From the NCBI GenBank assembly GCA_902780785.1, contig CACZGS010000007.1, positions 1 through 64,000 on the forward strand: a DNA stretch of 64,000 bases, read 5' to 3'. Within the stretch, counting starts at the first letter, position 1, and every line of letters begins with the position of its first letter. Below are positions 33,034 to 42,395 of this stretch, in pieces. Origin of the DNA: Oscillospiraceae bacterium. GTDB taxonomy: Bacteria; Bacillota; Clostridia; Saccharofermentanales; Saccharofermentanaceae. Both the position numbers and the translations under genes were made by a program. The notes under the pieces were generated by a model. It searched no databases. It saw only the letters and a list, made by a program, of their open reading frames with translations, and had not been told where the DNA came from.

Positions 33034-34689
33034 TTAAGACTTTACGATCTCCTGGGCTCTTGCGAGAGCATCATCAATGTGCGCGCAGAAGTTCTCTTCG
33101 CCGAGCTTTTTATAGAAGCCTGCCTTCCGGATAACCTTCATGGGCTGCTCATTAACGTGTGACATGATGAGCTGGACGCCTCTTGCCTTACAGTCGTCTT
33201 CGAGGATCTCAAGATTCTTCATTGCTGTGGCATCGATCGTGCTTACGCTTCTCATACGGAGTACCAATGCCTTTGTGCCTTCCTTGGGTGAGATCTGCAG
33301 GATCTTGCCTGCCGTGGCAAAGAACATGGGTCCGTTGATCTCATATACGAGTGTGTTCTCAGGGAGAACGCGGAGGTCGATGCTGTCAGGATCGTTCTCG
33401 GGATCAACATCTTTCCAGCCTGCAACCTGTGTAACTTCGCTCATTCTCTTCATGAAGAGGACTGCTGCAAGGAGCACGCCTACTTCGATCGCAACAACAA
33501 GGTCGAAGATTACCGTGAGCGCGAAAGTGATGAGAAGGACAACGATGTCGCTCTTGGGTGAGCTCTTAACGAGCTTAACAAATCTTCTCCAGCCGCTCAT
33601 GTTATATGCGACCTGGAAAAGGATAGCCGCGATGCAGGGCATGGGGATGAGCTTTGCATAGGGCATGAGGAATACTACTACGATAAGGAGTGTTACTGAG
33701 TGGACCATGCCGGCAACAGGTGTCTTACCGCCGTTCTTGATGTTTGCGGCAGTTCTTGCGATGGCGCCTGTAGCGGGGATTCCTCCGAAGCATGCGGATG
33801 CCATGTTGCCTAAGCCCTGAGCTACGAGCTCTGCGTTAGGTCTGTGCTTGGAACCGATCATGGAGTCTGCAACGACAGCGGAGAGGAGTGACTCTACGCC
33901 TGCGAGGAACGCGATGGTAACGGCATTTGAGAGCTGTCCTTTTATGTTTTCGAAAGTGAACATAGAGAAGTTAACGCTGAACGGGGGAAGTCCTGCCGGG
34001 ATATCGGCGAACTGCTTTCCGATCGTGTTAACGTCAAGATGGAATACTTCAACGATGACTGCAGTAACGATAACTGCGATGAATGAGCCGGGGATCTTCT
34101 TGAAGAAGATGGGCCATACGATGAGGATAACGAGTGCGATGGCGCCTACCATGACTGCCTGCCAGTTGAGAGTTACGGCGTTATTGATGAGGGCCATTAC
34201 TTTCTCGCCCGTCTCGATGGGCTTCTCGCCGTTCTGGTAAGAGATGCCAGTGAAGTCCTTGATCTGGCCGATGAAGAGGGTGACTGCGATACCTGCCGTA
34301 AAGCCTGTCGTGATAGGGTCGGGAATATACTTGAGAAGGCTTCCGAAGCGGCAAAGACCCATGATTATGAGGAGGATGCCCGCCATGATGGTGGCGATCA
34401 TGAGACCTTCTCTGCCGTCCTTTAATACGATGCCTGCAACGATCGTTGCGAATGCTGCCGTAGGGCCGGCGATCTGAACTCTGCTTCCGCCTAAGAATGA
34501 TACGATGAAGCCCGCTACGATGGCTGTATAGATACCTGCCTCAGGACCTACGCCTGATGCGATCGCGAGCGCAATGGACAAAGGCAGCGCGATGATGGCT
34601 ACGATGATTCCGGCAACGATGTCTTTTACGAGTTGCGAACCGGAATAGTTCTTCATGACTGAAAACAGCTTAGGTTTAAATTCGTTCAT
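33034..34689 (-). CDS. SulP-family inorganic anion transporter with STAS domain
   Basis: 551 residues from the ATG at 34689 (GAGGG six bases upstream); an ATG five codons earlier is a possible alternative. Ten to twelve membrane spans include DIVAGIIVAIIALPLSIALA and the SulP signature ASGVGPEAGIYTAIVAGFI; later GGIPATGAIARTAANIKNGG. The C-terminal STAS domain runs from about 440 to 545 (LVLRMRSVSTIDATAMKNLE). Probable uptake of sulfate, bicarbonate or a dicarboxylate. No carbonic anhydrase or sulfate genes adjacent. Confidence 0.92.
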   Translation of the reverse strand: MNEFKPKLFSVMKNYSGSQLVKDIVAGIIVAIIALPLSIALAIASGVGPEAGIYTAIVAGFIVSFLGGSRVQIAGPTAAFATIVAGIVLKDGREGLMIATIMAGILLIIMGLCRFGSLLKYIPDPITTGFTAGIAVTLFIGQIKDFTGISYQNGEKPIETGEKVMALINNAVTLNWQAVMVGAIALVILIVWPIFFKKIPGSFIAVIVTAVIVEVFHLDVNTIGKQFADIPAGLPPFSVNFSMFTFENIKGQLSNAVTIAFLAGVESLLSAVVADSMIGSKHRPNAELVAQGLGNMASACFGGIPATGAIARTAANIKNGGKTPVAGMVHSVTLLIVVVFLMPYAKLIPMPCIAAILFQVAYNMSGWRRFVKLVKSSPKSDIVVLLITFALTVIFDLVVAIEVGVLLAAVLFMKRMSEVTQVAGWKDVDPENDPDSIDLRVLPENTLVYEINGPMFFATAGKILQISPKEGTKALVLRMRSVSTIDATAMKNLEILEDDCKARGVQLIMSHVNEQPMKVIRKAGFYKKLGEENFCAHIDDALARAQEIVKS

Positions 34690-34871
34690 AACTGGCCCTC
34701 TCATATTCCTTATAAACTCAAACTTCGAAATTATATGAATTGGACCATTTAGTATCAATTAATAATTTGCACGAATGTAACTGCCTTTTCAGGTAGTTCA
34801 TAATACGAATTGAGAAGATGCTATAATGTGTAAGCCGGACGTTCAAAGAGTCCGCATGGGGGTAAGAACTA

Positions 34872-35480
34872 ATGAAGAAGACCATCATCACGGTTCAGCA
34901 CACTGAATCTGAACATCACTTAAACGGGCACGCGGGTGCCTGGGGCAACTGGAGTCTCACGGAAAACGGCAGGAATCAGGCCTTTGAGATCGGCAAATGG
35001 CTCTTGAACGAAGGCTGTGCTGACGGCTATGTCATGTACTGTTCGGACCTGATCCGCACGGTCCAGACCGCTGAAGAGATCAATAAGACTCTCCATCTGA
35101 CGCCCGTAATGTCTGAGCTTATAAGGGAAGTCAACGCCGGCGAGGGCAACGGAAAGTCTTGGGACTGGTATGACGAACACAAGATCCCCGCAAAAGACGG
35201 CTACGATCCTGATTACAGGCCTTTCCAGGACGCAGAGTCTGACAGGGACCTGTGGAACAGGCTCAAACCCTTTTATGAGCAGATGATCTCCAATTCCGAT
35301 GAGAAGATCCTCATCGTGTCACACGGGTGCGCTCTGGGATTCCTGCAGGCGATGTTCATGGGATTCGAATTCGAAGATCTTGCAAAAGCGCGTTTCAGCG
35401 GCCGTTCGGGGTCCATCTCGAAGTTTTCTGTGGATAATGACGGAAGAGTCACCGCAAATTTTATTAATTTCAGGATCTGA
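34872..35480 (+). CDS. Histidine phosphatase-family protein with altered RHG motif
   Basis: 202 residues of phosphoglycerate mutase fold. The usual RHG catalytic motif is replaced by QHTES (VQHTESEHH at residues 8-16): the nucleophilic His is kept but the phosphate-binding Arg before it is Gln. A second phosphate-binding Arg is present in CSDLIRTVQTAEEI and the second catalytic His in IVSHGCALGF. It may be an active phosphatase with unusual specificity or a weakened one. RBS GGGGG; TATAAT in the upstream ATGCTATAATG. Confidence 0.8.
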   Translation: MKKTIITVQHTESEHHLNGHAGAWGNWSLTENGRNQAFEIGKWLLNEGCADGYVMYCSDLIRTVQTAEEINKTLHLTPVMSELIREVNAGEGNGKSWDWYDEHKIPAKDGYDPDYRPFQDAESDRDLWNRLKPFYEQMISNSDEKILIVSHGCALGFLQAMFMGFEFEDLAKARFSGRSGSISKFSVDNDGRVTANFINFRI

Positions 35481-35558
35481 TTCACTACATTTGAACACAT
35501 AAATTACAAAGTGCAGTGTTATAATTCTGAAAATCAATAAATCAGGGGATTCTAGCGA

Positions 35559-36251
35559 ATGAAGAAAATAGGATTGGTCGGCGGGACAGGTCCCGAGTCG
35601 ACCTTGATGTACTACAAGATCTTAAACTCCGAGATCGACCGCATAACAAACGGCGAGGCAATGCCTGACATTGCCATTGAAAGTGTTAACTTCACAAGGG
35701 CGTGGAACAATGTTACAGAGGGCAGATTTGACCTTCTTGCAGACTATCTTTATGAGAAGCTCGATGCCCTGGACAAAGGCGGTTCGGAGGTTATCTCCCT
35801 TACCGCAGTCACCATGCACGTCGTATACGATGAGCTCGCCGCAAGGTTTGATAAGCCCATTGTCAGCATTCCGAAGACGGTATGCGAAGAGATCGTATCC
35901 AAGGGCATTAGGCGAGTTGGCCTTCTCGGCACCATTTTCACGATGGAAAAAGATTATATGAAGAAAGATCTTCGTGAAGCCGGAGTAGAGGTTTTCGTAC
36001 CCTCGGAAGAAGACAGACAGCTTGTCGCAACGAGGATCTTCGAAGAGCTCGAAAAAGGCATCGTTAAGGAATCCACACTTAAAGAACTTCAGGCTGTAAT
36101 CAACAGAATGAAGGAAGAGAACGGCATCGAAGGCGTTATTTTGGGATGCACGGAGCTGCCGCTGATACTTAATCAGGAAAACTGCCCGGTCGCATGTTTC
36201 GATGCGGTCGAGATTCATATAAGGAAATTGATCGACCTGTCGGTCAAATAA
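35559..36251 (+). CDS. Aspartate/glutamate racemase-family protein
   Basis: 230 residues. The start KKIGLVGGTGPESTLMYY and the C-terminal VILGCTELPLIL are the two active-site Cys/Thr regions of the aspartate racemase group. In this subgroup the first catalytic Cys, normally after the central GxN/GxNT strand, appears replaced (SLTAVTMH), so full racemase activity is uncertain; such members can act on other amino or keto acids. RBS weak (AGGGG). Followed after 18 bases by the GNAT remnant, probably cotranscribed. Confidence 0.85.
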   Translation: MKKIGLVGGTGPESTLMYYKILNSEIDRITNGEAMPDIAIESVNFTRAWNNVTEGRFDLLADYLYEKLDALDKGGSEVISLTAVTMHVVYDELAARFDKPIVSIPKTVCEEIVSKGIRRVGLLGTIFTMEKDYMKKDLREAGVEVFVPSEEDRQLVATRIFEELEKGIVKESTLKELQAVINRMKEENGIEGVILGCTELPLILNQENCPVACFDAVEIHIRKLIDLSVK

Positions 36252-36269
36252 ATATAGGGGGAAATAGGA

Positions 36270-36464
36270 ATGAGATTCGAAGAAAGGAAGTTCCTGCCAA
36301 AAGACGGCAGGACGTGCGTGCCGGGGCCGGACTCGCCGGAGCACGCACGGGCGACAGCTCTTTACAGAAAGTGCGGTTTCATTGAGACCGGACGCCGTCA
36401 CAATGCACTTAAGTTTGACGGCGGTTCGTTCCACGATGAATTACTGATGTGTAAGGATCTCTAA
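36270..36464 (+). pseudogene. GNAT acetyltransferase remnant with in-frame internal deletion
   Basis: 64 residues. The N-terminus MRFEERKFLPKDGRTCV looks like the first strand of a GNAT protein, and it joins at about residue 24 to RATALYRKCGFIETGRR and DELLMCKDL, the last strands and helix of one. The middle 100 or so residues, including the acetyl-CoA binding motif, are missing. The reading frame and RBS are kept, so the deletion is in frame. It cannot fold as an active acetyltransferase. Confidence 0.6.
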
Positions 36465-36619
36465 AATTCGCGAGACAAAAGTAATAATGCTTGAGCCGGG
36501 CATAAAGATGCCTGCGGCTTTTGCTATCGCTGTGCACCCTCATAGGGTGCTCCATGAGACTGCATTTTCTGATCGAGAACAAGAAAAAACATTTAGCAAT
36601 TATTAAGGGGGATAAACTT

Positions 36620-38209
36620 ATGACATTAGGTTTTTCTTATATCGGATTGATCTGGCTTGTCATGCTCTTCGTTCCTAATTTCATCTGGATGAAGAACAAG
36701 CCGAAGGACTACGAACAGTACGCAAAGAAAGAGAATAAGGTGCTGCTCGTATTTGAACGCGTGGGACAGTTCATCGTAACGCCCGCTGCGCTTATCTTCT
36801 CTAACTTCAACATTCACAGGATCACATTCTGGAGCGTAGTGCTCCTCATCTCATTCATCTGCATGGTCTTCTATGAGATCTTCTGGATCCGTTATTTCAA
36901 ATCGGAAAAGACTATGAAGGACTTCTACAGGAACATGTTCGGATTCAAAGTTCCGGGCGCATCGCTTCCTGTAGCTGCATTCTTATTACTCGGTATCTAC
37001 GGCGGCAACATCATAATGATCATAGGCGCCGTTATCTTAGGTATCGGCCACATCGGAATTCACTTAAAGCACAGAAAGGAAGTATGGGAACCGAAGCCCA
37101 AGAAGAAGCTTCCCGTAAGGATCATCCTCGGAATCCTTAAGGTTATCGGCATCCTGCTTCAGGTTGCGATCGTCGGCATTTTTGCCGTCCTGATCGCTGG
37201 CAGGAATATCAATGAGGTCAAGCGCGCCGCTGCATTTAAGGGCGGCATCAATGAGGGCCTTTATGTTCCTCTCAAGACCGGCGACGGCTATCTCCGCATC
37301 ATGGGAAAGAATGACAAGAACCCCGTGATCTTAACCCTCCACGGCGGCCCCGGCGAGCCTTCCGGCTATTTTGATCACGTCTGGACCGACGGCCTCACGG
37401 ACGAATACACCGTTGTTCTCTGGGATGAGAGCGGCTGCGGCAGATCTTATTACAGAAACGTCGAAAAAGGTAACACAAGCCTTCCTACGATCGAGAGCCA
37501 GGAAGAAGACATTGATGCACTCGTGGATTATCTCTGCAAGAGATTTAACCAGGATAAGGTCATCATTCTGGGCCATTCCTACGGAACTATCCTCGGAAGC
37601 ATTTATGCCCAGGCTCATCCTGAAAAGGTAGCCGCATATATCGGCATCGGCCAGGTCGTAAGCTTCAAGGACCTTGCAAGTGAGCACTATTCATATAAAG
37701 ATGCCCTTGCGCAGGCAAAAGCCAAAGGTGACGACACTACCGAACTTGAGCGCGTATATAAGGTGTTCTGTGACGATCCTTCAGTCATGAACATGCAGGC
37801 GCTCCGCCAGGCTACTGCACCTTATCACGTAGCTACTGCCCCTGATACCATACCGATGACGGAACTGTATTTCTCACCTTATATCGGTGTCGATGATATC
37901 AGATGGACGGCTTTAGAGTACTCGATGTTCTTCGGAAGTACGAAATTCGAGGAACTTCAGGGAGCTATCCTGACTCAGTTATATCAGTTCGATATCACTG
38001 AACGCGACAATACTTATCAGGTGCCCGTAATGCTGATCTCAGGCTCTGCTGACTGGACATGCCCCTGCGGTATGGTTCTGGATTATTTCGAGACGATCGA
38101 AGCTCCCAAGAAGAGCATGTATGTAATGGAAGGCTGCGGCCACTCTCCTATGACCCAGCTCCCTGACGATCTCATCAGCTCTGTCAAGCAGTTCTTAAAG
38201 AGCGCATGA
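36620..38209 (+). CDS. Membrane domain fused to alpha/beta hydrolase (prolyl aminopeptidase-like)
   Basis: 529 residues from the ATG at 36620, which has AAGGGGG nine bases upstream. Residues 1-200 hold about six membrane spans (IGLIWLVMLFVPNFIWMKNK; IMIIGAVILGIGHIGIHLKH), a conserved membrane unit that occurs on its own in related bacteria. Residues about 225-529 are an alpha/beta hydrolase: LHGGPGEPSG (oxyanion loop), GHSYGT (nucleophile), late Asp near SGSADWTCP and GCGHSP (catalytic His), close to proline iminopeptidases. It would place a peptidase-like hydrolase at the membrane. Confidence 0.82.
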   Translation: MTLGFSYIGLIWLVMLFVPNFIWMKNKPKDYEQYAKKENKVLLVFERVGQFIVTPAALIFSNFNIHRITFWSVVLLISFICMVFYEIFWIRYFKSEKTMKDFYRNMFGFKVPGASLPVAAFLLLGIYGGNIIMIIGAVILGIGHIGIHLKHRKEVWEPKPKKKLPVRIILGILKVIGILLQVAIVGIFAVLIAGRNINEVKRAAAFKGGINEGLYVPLKTGDGYLRIMGKNDKNPVILTLHGGPGEPSGYFDHVWTDGLTDEYTVVLWDESGCGRSYYRNVEKGNTSLPTIESQEEDIDALVDYLCKRFNQDKVIILGHSYGTILGSIYAQAHPEKVAAYIGIGQVVSFKDLASEHYSYKDALAQAKAKGDDTTELERVYKVFCDDPSVMNMQALRQATAPYHVATAPDTIPMTELYFSPYIGVDDIRWTALEYSMFFGSTKFEELQGAILTQLYQFDITERDNTYQVPVMLISGSADWTCPCGMVLDYFETIEAPKKSMYVMEGCGHSPMTQLPDDLISSVKQFLKSA

Positions 38210-38323
38210 TATTTGCTCAATCTGTTTATCCCGTAAACCCTTCCTTCGCAATATAGGATAAGAAATCTCTCATTCCTTTTCTAACGCAACTCTCTTCAAA
38301 CGGGGTAAACATATTGAATATAT
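38210..38323. other. Short untranslated region after hydrolase gene
   Basis: No gene or clear signal here before the terminator at 38324; together with the terminator and the T-box leader it forms the 556-base gap before pheS. Confidence 0.5.
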
Positions 38324-38370
38324 AATTAACCCAAACAGTTTTATCGTTCGCTGTTTGGGTTAATTTTTTG
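38324..38370 (+). terminator. Rho-independent terminator
   Basis: A perfect 15-bp stem AATTAACCCAAACAG/CTGTTTGGGTTAATT followed by TTTTG. It ends the hydrolase gene and isolates the pheST promoter. Confidence 0.92.
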
Positions 38371-38413
38371 GGCTTTCCCCGGATGGCATTTTGGGGCGTT
38401 TCCCTTGCCGTGC

Positions 38414-38442
38414 TTGACTTTTTTTGGAACGCATATTATAAA
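38414..38442 (+). promoter_or_regulatory. pheST promoter
   Basis: TTGACT (38414-38419), 17-base spacer, TATAAA (38437-38442), starting the T-box leader a few bases downstream. Confidence 0.8.
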
Positions 38443-38448
38443 TAAGAC

Positions 38449-38735
38449 CTGCAATGAAGGTGCGTAAGTAGTCTTCCTACAGTCAGTACCAGAGAGTCGT
38501 GTCACCGGCTGAGAGCACGATACTAAGGGTAGAAGGATGAATTTCAACACCGGAGCATTCCGTCGAAAACGGCTTTTCAGCTGATTAAGCGGATGCGTGC
38601 TGCGGCATTACGGCAGCGGATATAAGAGCGGAAAGCTGATACTTATGCTTTTCGAACATGGGTGGTACCGCGAAGGTGCATATAATACGCTAATTCGTCC
38701 CATGGCAATGAATAATTGCCGTGGGATTTTTATTT
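38449..38735 (+). promoter_or_regulatory. T-box leader, Phe specific
   Basis: The T-box core GGGTGGTACCGCG is at 38660-38672. Upstream stem I includes an AGAGAGTC-type loop and a specifier loop GAATTTCAACACC in which TTC (38543-38545) is a Phe codon. The last element is a terminator with stem TCCCATGGCAAT/ATTGCCGTGGGA (38698-38726) and a T run. Uncharged tRNA-Phe should bind and stabilise the antiterminator, raising pheST expression. Limits are approximate. Confidence 0.93.
38698..38732 (+). terminator. T-box terminator hairpin
   Basis: A 12-bp stem with a 5-base loop, followed by TTTTTAT; it is mutually exclusive with the antiterminator formed by the T-box sequence. Confidence 0.88.
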
Positions 38736-38765
38736 GTCCCGGCAATTGGAAAAGAGGAGGAAAAC

Positions 38766-39809
38766 ATGGCTGAACTTAGTGAATTAAGTGAGAAGTTATC
38801 CGCTATCAAGAGTCAGATCGAAGCTGATCTGACAGGACTTACCAGCTCCAAGGGCGTTTTCGAGTACAAGAAGAGCGTCATGGATTCAAAGGAAGGTAAG
38901 ATCGGCTCACTCATGAAGGAGATGGGCAAGATCCCGAAGGAGCAGAAGGCCGAGTACGGCAAGATGGTAAACGAGCTCAGGAACTGGGCTACAGAGAAGT
39001 TTGATGCTATGGACGCAGAGTTCAAGGCAGCTGAGCAGAAGGCACGTTACGAGGCTGAGGCCATCGACGTAACACTTCCTTCCAAGAAGCTCAAGAAGGG
39101 CTATCTCCATCCGAACACCCAGGTAAGAAACCAGATCGTTGATATCTTCGGTTCTATGGGTTTCTCGGTTTACGAAGGCAACGAGATCGAGACAGACCAC
39201 TATAACTTCACGGCATTGAATATCCCGCAGGATCACCCTTCACGTGACATGCAGGACACATTTTATTTGAGCCCTGAATTCCTCTTGAGAACCCAGACCT
39301 CTGCAGGCCAGGTTCACGTTATGGAATCACAGCAGCCGCCTATAAAGATCATCTCACCCGGTAAGGTTTTCCGTTCAGATGACGATGCCACACACTCTCC
39401 TATGTTCTCCCAGATGGAAGGACTTGTAGTTGACGAGGGCATCACACTCTGCGACCTCCAGGGCATGCTCGACGTATTCGTTAAGAAGATCTTCGGCGAA
39501 GAGACAAGAACGAGATTAAGACCTTCTTACTTCCCGTTCACGGAGCCTTCCGTTGAAGTCGACGTATCCTGCTTCCAGTGCGGCGGCAAGGGATGCAAGC
39601 TCTGCAAGGGAACAGGCTGGATCGAAGTCCTCGGTGCAGGCGTAGTTAACAAGAAAGTCCTGGAAGGCTGCGGAATCGACAGCGACAAATACAGTGGTCT
39701 GGCTTTCGGTATCGGTATCGATCGTATTGCCATGCTCAAGTACGGCATCAACAACATCAAGCTCCTGTTTGAGTCTGATCTCCGCGTACTTGAACAGATC
39801 GATGACTAA
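38766..39809 (+). CDS. pheS: Phenylalanyl-tRNA synthetase alpha subunit
   Basis: 347 residues from the ATG at 38766, with AGAGGAGG upstream. N-terminal coiled coil (1-90), then the class II catalytic core: [12 protein letters not shown] (motif region), [20 protein letters not shown] and QMEGLVVD, and [14 protein letters not shown] (motif 3). The insert [17 protein letters not shown] is usual in bacterial PheS. Forms an (alpha-beta)2 enzyme with PheT that charges tRNA-Phe. It is 21 bases from pheT in an operon under the T-box. Confidence 0.98.
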   Translation: MAELSELSEKLSAIKSQIEADLTGLTSSKGVFEYKKSVMDSKEGKIGSLMKEMGKIPKEQKAEYGKMVNELRNWATEKFDAMDAEFKAAEQKARYEAEAIDVTLPSKKLKKGYLHPNTQVRNQIVDIFGSMGFSVYEGNEIETDHYNFTALNIPQDHPSRDMQDTFYLSPEFLLRTQTSAGQVHVMESQQPPIKIISPGKVFRSDDDATHSPMFSQMEGLVVDEGITLCDLQGMLDVFVKKIFGEETRTRLRPSYFPFTEPSVEVDVSCFQCGGKGCKLCKGTGWIEVLGAGVVNKKVLEGCGIDSDKYSGLAFGIGIDRIAMLKYGINNIKLLFESDLRVLEQIDD

Positions 39810-39830
39810 GCGAAAAGGAGGCAGTTAAAA

Positions 39831-42248
39831 ATGTTAGTACCATTAAGTTGGCTTAAAGATTATGTAGATATTGACGTTACTCCGGACGTGCTTGAAGAAA
39901 AGCTCTTCAGCTGCGGCTTCGAAGTAGAGGAAAAATACGAAGTAGGCAAGGACATCAGCAAGGTCGTTGTCGGCGAAGTTAAGACATGCGAAGCGATCGA
40001 GGGCACACACCTACACCTCTGCACTGTAGATGCAGGTGAGAACGGCATCCTTCAGATCTGCTGCGGCGCTGATAACGTTGCTGCAGGCGGCAAGTATCCT
40101 CTCGCTCTTATCGGCGCTCAGGTTTACGCTACAGCAAAAGATCACGTAACTGTTGAAGGCCTCATGACGATCGGTCAGGGCAAGCTCCGTGGCTACGATT
40201 CATACGGTATGCTCTGCTCCGGCGTTGAGCTCGGCGTATCTGAGGACATGTTCCCCGGCGCAGGCTACAACGGACTTCTCGTTCTTCCCGCTGACTCCGT
40301 TCCGGGCGCTGACGTTAAGCCTATCCTTGGCCTGGACGATTATATTTTCGATGTTTCCATCACTGCGAACAGACCTGACTGCCAGTCGATCTTCGGTATC
40401 GCACGTGAGGTTGCCGCAGTTCTTGGCAAGCCCGTTAAGGAGCCCGCTCTTGATTACACAGAGAGCGATGTTGCAATAGACTTCAACATCAGAGTATCAG
40501 CCCCTGACCTTTGTCCCAGATACATCGGCCACTATGTATCCGACGTTACTATCGGTGAGTCACCTCTCTGGATGAAGCGCCGTCTGGCTCTTGTCGGCTG
40601 CTCTGCGATATCCAATGTCGTAGACATCACAAACTATGTTCTTTACGAGCTCGGTCAGCCGATGCACGCATTCGATTACTCTTATCTCGAAGGCGGTGAG
40701 ATCCATGTACGCCGCGCTGAGAATGGCGAGAAGATCGTAACTCTGGATGAGAAGGAATTCTCTCTTACTTCAGATAACCTTGTCATCTGCGATGGCAAGA
40801 AGCCCGTTGCTCTTGCAGGCATCATGGGCGGTCTTAATTCAGAGATCCTGGATTCTACAAAGGCAGTCATGTTCGAAGCTGCAAAGTTCGCTCACGACAA
40901 TATCCGTAAGAGCTCCAAGGCTCTTGGCCAGGTATCTGATTCCTCAATGAGATTCTCCAAGGGTGTCGACGAGTACACGACAGTCATGGCAATGAAGCGT
41001 GCCCTTCACCTCATCGAGGAGCTCGGCTGCGGCAAGGTATCCAAGACTGCTTTCGACGTTAACACAGGCAACTCCATTGAGCCCAGAAAGCTTACGGTAA
41101 GTGTTGCGCGCGTTAACGGCGTTCTCGGAATCATTGTTCCCGATGAGGACATCGTCCGCATCCTTACAGGTCTTAACTTCGCACCTGAACTCAACGGTGA
41201 TGAATTGACGATCTACATCCCCGGCTACCGTGTTGACATGGAATCCTATCAGGATGTTGCTGAGGAAGTTATCCGTATGTACGGCTACGATCACATCACG
41301 CCTACATTCATCCCTACAGCAAAGGTCACATCAGGCGGATATAATCTCAAGCAGCGTTCCGAGCTCAAGGTAAAGAATGCACTCTGCGCAGCAGGCGCTT
41401 CCGAAGGTGTTCACTATTCATTCTTCTCACCTTCAGACTTCGACCTCTTGAGACTTCCTGAAGACGCACCCGAGAGATTCGCTATCAAGCTCGTTAACCC
41501 GATCAACATTGACCTCTCACTGATGCGTACGACTCTCGCACCTCAGATGATCAGGGCAATGGCCAGAAACCAGAAGAATGCCATCCTTTCCGGACGCATC
41601 TACGAGATGGGCAACAAGTTCCTTCCCAAGTCCCTGCCTCTTACGGAATATCCTGACGAGCGCGAGACGATCTGCATCGGTGTCTTCGGCGACGATGAGG
41701 ATTTCTACTCATTAAAGGGTCTTGTTGACGTTATCGCTTCCGCACTCGACATCAAGTTCGATTACGAGAAGTCTTCGAAAACATTCCTCCACCCGGGCAG
41801 AACCGCAAAGGTCATCTGCGACGGCGTTGAAGTAGGTTACTTAGGCCAGGTCCTCTATGAGATCTGCGACGAGCTCGACATGAGAGTCCCCGCATACGTT
41901 GCAGAGATCGACCTCCGTGCTCTTAGCAAGTACTACGGCAAGGAGAGAAAGTTCATCCCGCTCCCGAAGTATCTTGAAGAGAAGCGTGACTTCTGCTTCG
42001 TTATGGACAAGTCCGTTTCCTGCGCAACAGTCGAGAAGGAGATCGAGGCATCCTGCGAATACATCACAAAGATCGAACTCTTCGACATCTACGAAGGCGC
42101 ACAGCTCGGCGAGAACAAGAAGAGCCTTGCATTCAGCGTTGTATTCACTCCAAAGGATGAGGAATTCAAGCCTGAGGTGATCGACGGATTCGTATCTTCC
42201 ATCCTCAAGAACCTTGAAGAGAAGTACGGCATCACATTAAGAGCGTAA
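39831..42248 (+). CDS. pheT: Phenylalanyl-tRNA synthetase beta subunit
   Basis: 805 residues, full length. Domains in order: N-terminal B1, EMAP-type tRNA-binding domain (about 40-155), B3/B4 editing domain (about 205-390), B5 (about 410-480), catalytic-like core (about 490-690) and C-terminal FDX-ACB anticodon-binding domain (KYLEEKRDFCFVMDKSVSC, to the end). RBS AAAGGAGG. It provides tRNA binding and Tyr-tRNA-Phe editing for PheS. Closed by a strong terminator. Confidence 0.98.
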   Translation: MLVPLSWLKDYVDIDVTPDVLEEKLFSCGFEVEEKYEVGKDISKVVVGEVKTCEAIEGTHLHLCTVDAGENGILQICCGADNVAAGGKYPLALIGAQVYATAKDHVTVEGLMTIGQGKLRGYDSYGMLCSGVELGVSEDMFPGAGYNGLLVLPADSVPGADVKPILGLDDYIFDVSITANRPDCQSIFGIAREVAAVLGKPVKEPALDYTESDVAIDFNIRVSAPDLCPRYIGHYVSDVTIGESPLWMKRRLALVGCSAISNVVDITNYVLYELGQPMHAFDYSYLEGGEIHVRRAENGEKIVTLDEKEFSLTSDNLVICDGKKPVALAGIMGGLNSEILDSTKAVMFEAAKFAHDNIRKSSKALGQVSDSSMRFSKGVDEYTTVMAMKRALHLIEELGCGKVSKTAFDVNTGNSIEPRKLTVSVARVNGVLGIIVPDEDIVRILTGLNFAPELNGDELTIYIPGYRVDMESYQDVAEEVIRMYGYDHITPTFIPTAKVTSGGYNLKQRSELKVKNALCAAGASEGVHYSFFSPSDFDLLRLPEDAPERFAIKLVNPINIDLSLMRTTLAPQMIRAMARNQKNAILSGRIYEMGNKFLPKSLPLTEYPDERETICIGVFGDDEDFYSLKGLVDVIASALDIKFDYEKSSKTFLHPGRTAKVICDGVEVGYLGQVLYEICDELDMRVPAYVAEIDLRALSKYYGKERKFIPLPKYLEEKRDFCFVMDKSVSCATVEKEIEASCEYITKIELFDIYEGAQLGENKKSLAFSVVFTPKDEEFKPEVIDGFVSSILKNLEEKYGITLRA

Positions 42249-42272
42249 GTCCGATCTATAACGATCCTTAAG

Positions 42273-42305
42273 AGCCCCGGAGCACAATGTTCCGGGGCTT
42301 TTTTT
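42273..42305 (+). terminator. Rho-independent terminator of pheST
   Basis: AGCCCCGGA pairs with TCCGGGGCT, followed by a run of seven T. Confidence 0.92.
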
Positions 42306-42318
42306 CGCGGCCTGAAAA

Positions 42319-42353
42319 TGAAAGAACCTGCCGGGTAAGTGGCAGGTCCTTTC
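42319..42353 (-). terminator. Terminator of the second MATE gene
   Basis: On the minus strand AAAGGACCTGCC pairs with GGCAGGTTCTTT (42352-42321), followed by CATTTTC. It ends the leftward MATE transcript. Confidence 0.7.
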
Positions 42354-42395
42354 GGTGTGGTTTTGGTATATTGGGTCGGGAGATCTTTTCGAATA

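Noticed and set aside
35622..36434. 270-codon ORF opposite the racemase-like gene
   Set aside because: Covers a real gene and its neighbour on the opposite strand and has no family signature.
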